A stretch of 64,000 nucleotides of DNA from Scytalidium lignicola. Lineage: Eukaryota > Ascomycota > Leotiomycetes. The translations under genes and the position numbers were made by a program. Numbering within the stretch: position 1 is the first letter of the stretch; every line of letters begins with the position of its first letter. The notes below the pieces were generated by a model. It was not told the DNA's origin. It saw nothing but the letters and a program-made list of their open reading frames with translations, and did not search any database. Location: assembly GCA_002812745.2 (NCBI GenBank), contig NCSJ02000004.1, positions 290,366 to 354,365 of the forward strand, in the 5' to 3' direction. Positions 56,214-64,000 of this stretch are shown piece after piece.

Positions 56214-58426
56214 ATATTGTACAGTACTGTCATCGAGCTGCNTTTTTTTGGCAAATTTGTTCTTGAACCGAAAATCTTCATTATGGCGAAGATCGCAAAT
56301 TTCAATGGCAGAAGAGTCGTCAACATTCAATACGTCATCAATGTCTTCTAAAACACGCTTCGTCTCCATTTTCTATGGGCACGGAAATTCTGATCTGTGC
56401 AAGGCAGGCACTGCTAATTGCAGTGGTAGATGCTTAAATGATTGCATGGTCGCGTCATAATTCGAAATGTTGATCTTGTCAAGTTCTTCCTCGTTACTCA
56501 AGGTACACATTCAGCCTAAAATCACTTCATCTACCTCGTCTATATTCTCTGATACTCTCCCATGGTTTACTTTGACCTATATGGCACGAGGCTCTACTGT
56601 ACCGTCTAACTTTGAACCTCCAGGCAACTATTGCTTCGATTCACGGATAATATGTCATTGATTGGCATATTCTCCGATCTTCCAAACCAATTCAAGGTGT
56701 CTAGATCATAGAGAATCAGCATTCCGTGATATACTTCCAATCACATAATTTACCTAGGCATTCGGGTGATCAGATTCGATAATTCGTATGCTTGCCTCGT
56801 ATAGGCACTCCGACCAGACGAACTGGAATTGCGATCTATACCAACCAAGCAATTGAGGGCCAAATATTCAAAGTCGAACCAACAGTCAACTAGTCAATCC
56901 TAAAATGGCACTACTGCGGCGGAGACCAGCTACATGAAGCCTCAAATTCACCTATGACACCAATCATCCAGTTTCCAACAAAGACAGAACCTGCGCCGCA
57001 CTATTGAGGTGTTGGTTATACTCCAGATTTCCCCGGATCTTATCTACCTCCGGCAAATCGGACCGACAAGAACGGCGTCTCTCGTACAAAGAGTCCCGCA
57101 TCAAGCGCCTTCAATCTGATTTGTATGGGGAGGCACATGGCACAGGGAGTCAATTCTTATGATTCTAGTTGTCAAAGTAAACCAACTTCTGTGGACTTCG
57201 GCGAATTGCGACATCTAGAGACATCCCATCACAACGTTGTGACACAGCCCAAGACGGTTAGTGCCTTATGGTGCAAGACCACTGTCGCCAGGGCAGAGTA
57301 GCGTCTTCTAGAATGCACACTTAATACAGATTCCTTGCATCTGTTATGATTGACCGCTACTGTTGGTGGTGGGCCGAAAAACCGAGCGAATCTGACGATG
57401 CGACCAGGAAGATTTACATATTGCAGTGCATGAGTCGGATACGTGTAACGTGTGTGACGCTGAAGCAATAGGGTTGCAGCATTCCGAAATGAGGCGCATG
57501 CAAGAGTTCTGTTACGATGGTCTAGACTGCTTGGCTGAGAGGATAATACATTTTGTCGCGGTGGATGGCTTTCCCAAGTAACCGGTTTATCTTCCATAAC
57601 GATCACAAAGGAGGAAACAGGGAGTGAGAAGTACAAGAGCGTATTTAACTAGAGATTTGTGGCGGAAGACCGATCCCCGCCCCCGCATCCGGACGGGCGT
57701 GCCACTCCGACCCCACCAACGCTATCCCGATGCTACCCCGCGATATCAAAAACCGCGAGGGAAATTGAGTAATGCAGTACCACCACAAACTCTTGAGGCA
57801 AGCATATTCGGATCAAGCCACCACCAATATATGGTATTACCATCTCCTTTCAACACACCTAGTAGGATTCTGTTGCTTGGCAAAGATAGGCTTTTTACGA
57901 GTTGTCTCGGGCTTCAGGCCAACTTGAGCGTCTTGACATCTCCAGTGAGGTTAATCTTTGGGTCAGCCGTGCTACGTTGCAGTCGTTTCCGAGAGATTTT
58001 GCTGGAAAGTTACCCAGAGCCAGCATGGAAGAATACAGTGTGCTCTGTGGCTTGTTTTAGTTTGAGCCGCCCTGGATTCCCAAGAATCGGTGACCCCGAC
58101 TGTTACGTCCCGGTAAAGTTTGTCGTATAGATATGCGATAATTACGTACTATGTGGCTATGAATCAGGGGGTCGCATCCTAGGGAAAGCGGGATTTCAAA
58201 GTGGAAGGCTGTCAGGCTTTGATGAGGTTCCTTGCCTTTACCACTCCGTATTGCATCTATTGGCTACGGAGAAGATGTGAAGCAACTTGACCTGGGGATA
58301 ATGACAGTTGTATGTCATATTTATGTCATTACACATTAAATTACCCTTCGTTCTTTCATCCTCCGTTATCGGATTAGTATGATTTCTCATCTTTCTCTTC
58401 GATCTGCTTCTAGGCTCTGAGACCCT

Positions 58427-58443
58427 TCCCCACAAACGTGGGG
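58427..58443. repeat. Short GC-rich hairpin
   Basis: CCCCAC, loop AAAC, GTGGGG. No RNA gene identified around it. Confidence 0.6.
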
Positions 58444-61400
58444 TTTGATAGCCTCGAATGAAATGCTTACCCTTTCGCTCTGGCTATAGCGGCTTCGTGC
58501 AGACGCCGTACGGCTGCCTATGGTGCGGTACAGCCAATTATGGGGATTTATGACGCTTAATGACAAGGTCTACGAATTTGGAGGGCTGTGAGGATGGCTA
58601 CGTCGCCCTGCAGTGGCTTGGGACTGCCTAGTTAAGGAGATAAGAAAAGACGGTGAGTGAGATGGTGGTGTCCGCGGGTCTCTGGGGGTGCTGATGAATT
58701 CAAACAGGAGAGTATGAGTAGCATGAAGGCTGGAGATGTTGTCTGATGCCACCTCAGGGCGTTGAGGTGGAATGATATCGCTCGTACGGTGAAGCACGAC
58801 ATCACACCCCGCCGCGGGTTCCCATCAAGCAAAGCCAAAGTCAAGTGCCGAGAACTCTGAAGATACCCGTTCAAAGCCTCGGAGCATTACAGTACATTGC
58901 ATGTGCAGTCAGGCTAGTGTATAGTAGCGGGTCCACTCTATCCGCAATTCAAAGTTTGGTACCTATCTATTAGTGTTTATGTTTATTTTGTCTGGAAGAG
59001 ACAAGACTACGTTGAATTCTCAAGAACTTGCACTACGAAATGCTTCTTTTCCTCGTTCCTCTTTCCCCCCATGCACTGGAACGATATATTCGGTAAAAGA
59101 TGATCACACCCTCGGATTGTGGATCTTGCCTTCGTACAAGTCGCAACAGATGACCTGCAGCAGTGTTCCGCCGTTCCGTTCCGTGCTCTACAGTTGACAT
59201 ACAGGCACCGGAATTACCTCACCGCTACATCCAAATAAAGCAACAAATCACCTTCTCCGTCATGTACATCGTATGTTTTCTCGCAAAATGGGAGAGACCG
59301 CGGAGGTGTGAGTTACGCAAGGTAGGCTACGATAGGGGTCCTCTGCAGTGACAGACTGCTGATTCAAGACTTGGCATCGTTGGAAATTAGTAGATGCACA
59401 GTTTGGAGAAGGTATATCAGATATTTGAAACTTGACAAGTTAAAGGCGCGGATTGTCGGCGGTTGGAGTACAGCATGAGAAATGCGAGAACATACCCCGC
59501 ATCTGTCATTCCCGCCTCCACAGTGTCTCTCTACTGTAAGAACACTGCTGTAGCAGAGAGCCATACCCTAATGCTACGAAGTGAAGAAAGACGGCATATT
59601 GATTTCACCGCATGTCAGAGCAGATTTTTCTTAATAAGTGCATGAATCATTATACTGCATATTAAGACTATAGCATGGGAGCAACGCGATTATTCAACAT
59701 GCCATCCATTACTATATCTCTGTTAAATCTTCTTTAGAAGATGCCTAGATTTGGGATCATCTTCGCTCTCTTGGCCCTTACTTTCCACCTGTCAACTTCA
59801 AAAACTTTGCAGATTCCAAGTGGTCACCGATCCCTTCACACATACCGCCTTATTAAATGCATCTTCCCCAATACAAGGCACCTTTCTCCAACCCGCCAAG
59901 CGCCCTTGTCAAGTTGACACGAGACCTCTCCAAAAACTCGATGCCAAGCATTTTGCACAAGATTGGCTTCCCTATCTATTCCTTTTCTCCTTCTGTCCAT
60001 AGTGCCAAGCAAAATCCCAACAGTATTTGTATTTGTTTCATCTGGATTAAAGCAGGATTCCCCGATCCAGTCTACGGCAGACCACTGGGTTAAATGTGCC
60101 GGCAGGGCTGCGGCAAAGTACCGAAGCAAGAGGATCTCCACTCACTCGTAATATGTTTATAAATTAAAACTTAATTACTTCAGCCTCTGTCAATACCTTG
60201 ACAAAAGCTTTGCGCCTAATGGAGAGCGGGTATTACTTCAACCATCCAAGGATTTATATTATTCTTGTAAAACAGATCATATATTTTGTGGCTGGTAACA
60301 TCAGAGATCTGGCCAGAGATCAAACGACAAGTCAGCTTTTGGCATTTTATGTGCCGGGAGAACATAACCGTTTCATTCCATCGGGCCTGTTGAATCTTAT
60401 CCAGCGGTAAAGCTGCGATGGTGAATTAGATCTAAGCAAAAGGAACATCTCACAATTCCCCCATCCTGCACAATCCTGCACAATCTATCCAAAATGAATC
60501 CATCAAGGTATACCATGTTGAGCTCCATCAAGCACCCATGTAACACACCTTTCTGCCTTGACTCGATTTCTCTCCTTCTTACTCGCACGCATAATGAGAT
60601 GCCCCACGCGATGTTACCCCGCTGTGAAGAAAGAAAGAAAAATCCCGTTGAAGGAGGGGCTGTGATGGTGCCATCTTCGTCATGCTCGGAGACATGAAAT
60701 GAGAAAGGCGGACTTCTATCACACCTTGTCTTATTATGCATATAGAGTACGTCTGTACGAGAGAGGGAATAGAAACCGTTGCGATACTTGCAGTACGCAG
60801 TGATTATAGGAATAGGAATAGGGCCAGGAGAAACAAGGCAATACAACAAGGAGAAAATAAGCCTGTGTTAATCCTCGTATGCTTAAATACTAATTAGATG
60901 CTTGTCCATGTCCTTGTCCTTGTCCTGGTGTTTGGTTCCTAGTACATATTTTCCACATTGTTTTTATTCTCTTCGTATGTTTGTATGCCTCTCTCCCTCC
61001 ATTTTCCCGGCAGGTTGCCAACTGATTGACCGGTATGCCTCATCGGCGGTGAGATTTTCTCGCACGAGAGATGAGATACTACTATGCAGAGAGAAGGCTG
61101 GATATGCACATGTATACCCTCCCTGCAATTTATATATACATCCAGTGACATGCACGCATTGGATGTTTTTCATTTTCTACATGCAGCAATTTACAAATGG
61201 AGATTGAAAATGTCTCACTTCTCTATATGTCTGTTCTCTCTGCCTTGCAGGAAATAAGTGATGCTGAATCGAATCTGTATTAAGATGGCTGTGCAGACAT
61301 GGTATATAGATAGGGCTTAACACGGTGGTACCTCGAACCGAAGGCGTACAAGTAAAGTAGTCCTTCCGCGGAATAATAATGAATATTTATATACAGCACT

Positions 61401-62008
61401 CATATATGTGAATCTATGCAGAGATGTATCTTTTGGACATGATACAACCCTCTCCTTGTATTCCAATCCGAACTCCACGTGCATCTCCATCCCGCCATCC
61501 ACCCATCTACCCGTATATGCCGTGCAATACAACCGATTCGTAGACCATACTCACAAATCACTGTAAGTTACAAATCCCTTTCCGCCCCATTAAAACCAGG
61601 CACACACCGAACGAATGAAGCTATGCCATTGTAAAATGAACATCAAATAATACCATTCCGCCCTCCGCCCTCCACCCACATCTCCAGACAACACCCAGGA
61701 ACATGCATTAATTACAGTAACATTACGGACGTACACTCCCCAAAACCCCATCTATCCAACCCAATCGTGATAAGAAAGAAAGNAAAAAAACCTCCGAGCC
61801 GCACCACCATCACCAAAAAGGTTCCCGCCCAGTCCCGACGCCGCAATCAACCACGCAGTCAAATCAAAACCGATCATTAAGCATCATCAAGTGGTAGTAC
61901 AGTAGCAGCCAAGGATATCAACAAGAAAAATCCTTATCTCTCCTCCTTCCAATTCGTCACTTTTCTACCACATTCATCAAACCACACCTTCTTTTCTCTC
62001 TCTCTATT

Positions 62009-62045
62009 ATATCACAATATCACAATATCACATCACATCACATCA
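62009..62045. repeat. TATCACAA / ATCAC simple repeat
   Basis: Three TATCACAA-like units followed by ATCAC repeats in the gene-poor right end. Confidence 0.8.
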
Positions 62046-63692
62046 TGATCCTATCATATCACATCTCACACAGCACACAAGACAAAAAAAAGACCAAAAA
62101 CCGGACGTAATGGAAAAAAGACAGCTGACAAGGNAAAAAGTTCTAGACCACCAACCCCACCCAAAGGAAAAGAAGAAGAAAAAACAAGTTTAATTTACAG
62201 TTTTAAACTAATGAGAAAGGGGGGGGAGAGATCCAGATCATCGAGATCCTAAACACCAAAACAAACCAAAACAAAACCCAACCACGCCAACCATCCCAAC
62301 AACCCCTCTCAGGTCCCAGGGGCTCTTTTGCTTTATTCCCGTTCCGTCCGTGCCGTTGGACCAGTACTGTCCAGTATAGAGCATGGGAGGGTGGGTGGNT
62401 TTTTTTTTTTTGCCTTGGTTTGGGGTTTGGGTTTGGGTTGTTATTTGTATTAACGGTATTACCTCCCGGTGCAGGCTTGGGGTGGGGAGGTTAACCACAC
62501 TCGATTGATTGATTGCGTATAGAAAGGGGTAACTCAGTGCAATAGGTTGAAAATAAAGATAGGGTTATTTAACTAGTTAGTTGATTTTACATGTGAAGGA
62601 CAGGACTTCTTACTCTATTTGGGAATTGGAAAACATGTGATGGAGACACTTGATGTATGGATGACATTATCATTTATCATTTTCCCCCCGCGGTTGGGTT
62701 GATTGACAGACGTCATCTTTCTGCCTGCTCTGTCTGATGTTGATGTAATGGGTACGAAGGGTACAACAGTACAATAGAATGGAAAGATACATCTACAGCA
62801 CGTGAAATCATCCGACTTCGGCTCACACAATCACTAACAAGGCTGCTCAAATGTTTAAGAGGATAGAAAGTGGTCTCGATTCAATCTTAGCTAAGCTCTC
62901 CGTTCCCCCTCCCCCCCCTTAAGCCTCCTCACACCTCCTGCCCCAGCAGCTAGCCATCAAACCGAGAGTCCATTTTCAATGCCTCCTAAAGACTGTATGC
63001 CATATCAAAATAGTAGAGAAAACACCACGAATTAGTCCCACGCCCCGTAATAAACCCCAATGTCCATCCCGTGCCAACCATCCTGTCACATCCCAAACCC
63101 CTAAATCCTAAACCAAGTCTATTTCAAGTAAAAACCCCTATTTGTTTCCTCAAAAGGTCAAGAAAGGAGATGNAAAAAAATAAAATNAAAAAGGTACCAA
63201 ATGGAGCGGACTCGGTTGGTAAAAAGAGAAATCAAATCAACTCCAGAAAAGCAAAGTCTATAAGCCTGCGTGCGCTGAGTAATCTATATATACATCGTCA
63301 AGAAGGCGGCCGTGCAAGATAATTTTTTTGGAGTTTGCGAGCTGGATTGAGTGGAACCGACGAGCGATCCATCCTCCTCCTTATGACTCGCATACTAAGG
63401 TGGGCTCCAAGAAGGGGGGGGTATCGAGCGAGATGTGGCAGATTCTCATCCAATACCTCTTCAGTCGTATTATCGAGAAAGCTGTTGCAGTTCTAAGCGT
63501 GCGGTGACGCAAAGGATTCTTTCGTCGTAATCTTCCCTCTGATTTCGCAACTCCCCGAAAATTATTATNAAAAAAATTCGTGCATCATCAATATTCGCAG
63601 CTTCTAGCGAGAGCAGGAGCAAGGCTTGCAGGATCTTCCCATTTACCCTTTTACTTGGTGTAAAAAAAAGGGGGGGAATGAAAATGATCCTT

Positions 63693-64000
63693 TCAGAGTC
63701 TGTCCATGAGATCGTTCCCTGCTATGCTTCCAGTCGTACTACTCTGGCCGCTGGAGTTAAACCCGGATTCGCCGCCTGTTAATAAATCCTGCACGGCAAC
63801 CTTGGGCACCTGAGGCACCGGAAGTTTCCGTTGTGTGCCGTCGGTTCTCGACATGATGTCGCTGATGGTCAAGCCGGAGCGAGAGTTGTTGGCGGTGTGC
63901 TGGATGCCATGGTATTGACCATCCAGATTCTGGGGCTCCATGGGTGCGAGAGCGGGAGTGTGGCTTAACGACAGGTTGCGGATCGTGGGGAGATCGTAGC
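63693..64000 (-). CDS. 3′ end of a gene, probably carbon catabolite repressor CreA/CRE1 (partial)
   Basis: The minus strand is open from the window edge to a stop at 63693–63695, so this is the C-terminal ~100 residues of a longer protein. It reads …[20 protein letters not shown], then [40 protein letters not shown] and ends [12 protein letters not shown]. The ISDIM…[17 protein letters not shown] block resembles, from memory, the C-terminal regulatory region of CreA/CRE1, the zinc-finger glucose repressor of filamentous fungi. The zinc fingers would lie beyond the window, so the assignment is tentative. The N-terminus is missing only because the window ends. Confidence 0.55.
   Translation of the reverse strand, partial: YDLPTIRNLSLSHTPALAPMEPQNLDGQYHGIQHTANNSRSGLTISDIMSRTDGTQRKLPVPQVPKVAVQDLLTGGESGFNSSGQSSTTGSIAGNDLMDRL

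Larger units (their letters stand above)
55371..63692. other. 8.3-kb region without convincing genes
   Basis: Short frames here overlap on both strands and lack recognisable motifs. It contains a dispersed repeat with an internal tandem array (55878–56213), a GTACAGTACTG word near 56219, a CCCCAC-AAAC-GTGGGG hairpin at about 58427, pyrimidine-rich and CACAATAT-type simple repeats (62009–62045), and several Ns before A/T runs (56242, 61783, 62134, 62399, 63173, 63187, 63570). The right-hand 2–3 kb lie downstream of the probable CreA gene and are dense in low-complexity sequence. Confidence 0.5.

Noticed and set aside
57229..57636. Minus-strand frame of 135 codons
   Set aside because: No recognisable domain and no splice context; Arg/His/Thr-rich like random GC-richer DNA.
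57624..58130. Plus-strand frame of 168 codons
   Set aside because: Starts at a non-standard context, has no domain, and its composition looks like chance translation.
60397..60849. Minus-strand frame of 150 codons
   Set aside because: No homology recognised, overlaps other frames, simple-sequence surroundings.

Overview
This window is nuclear DNA from a filamentous ascomycete. Genes carry short GT–AG introns, mostly 48–68 nt, often with CTAAC/CTGAC-type branch sites. The proteins read like Pezizomycotina orthologues; Leotiomycetes (Helotiales) is my best guess, but sequence alone does not prove it. I rebuilt exon structures by hand and checked most by requiring exon lengths to sum to a multiple of three.

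0–7.6 kb: SEC15 (exocyst, +) converges on HAP5/hapE (CCAAT-binding factor subunit, −), followed by a 2-kb non-coding stretch. 7.6–19 kb: a run rich in nuclear genes for mitochondria: RSM10 (small mitoribosome), MSW1 (mitochondrial Trp-tRNA synthetase), CRD1 (cardiolipin synthase) and MTO1 (tRNA wobble uridine modification), with the DNA repair enzyme TDP1 among them. 19–29.5 kb: a PNRC/EDC1-type decapping activator, RBX1 (cullin RING subunit), SPC1 (signal peptidase), a CorA/MNR2 Mg transporter, TIM8, ribosomal protein uL23 (RPL25) and the 25S rRNA methyltransferase BMT2. 30–34.6 kb: AVT1-type vacuolar amino acid transporter and enolase-phosphatase UTR4, whose 764-nt intron contains opposite-strand reading frames. 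34.6–39.3 kb: 4.7 kb without a recognisable gene, rich in GTACAG/CTGTAC words.

39.3–55.4 kb: ECM11-domain protein, TDA10-type P-loop kinase, the peroxisomal multifunctional enzyme FOX2, a large polyproline protein of unknown function, ORC4 with an N-terminal PHD finger, and a divergent RAD51 paralogue sharing a promoter with ORC4. 55.4–63.7 kb: about 8 kb with no convincing gene but with a dispersed repeat, small tandem repeats and low-complexity tracts. At the right edge the last exon of a minus-strand gene, probably the carbon catabolite repressor CreA/CRE1, enters the window.

Most genes are housekeeping. The less ordinary points are: CACGTG boxes close to many start codons; a G1/S-like ORC4/RAD51-paralogue promoter; the PHD–ORC4 fusion; UIM+SIM motifs on TDP1; two GC–AG introns; a 14-nt micro-exon in HAP5; a possible gene nested in UTR4; and a repeat pair at 38.7 and 55.9 kb. 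Several frame breaks (TDP1, EDC1-like, ORC4) fall on homopolymers, most with an N at their edge, and look like assembly errors rather than pseudogenes.
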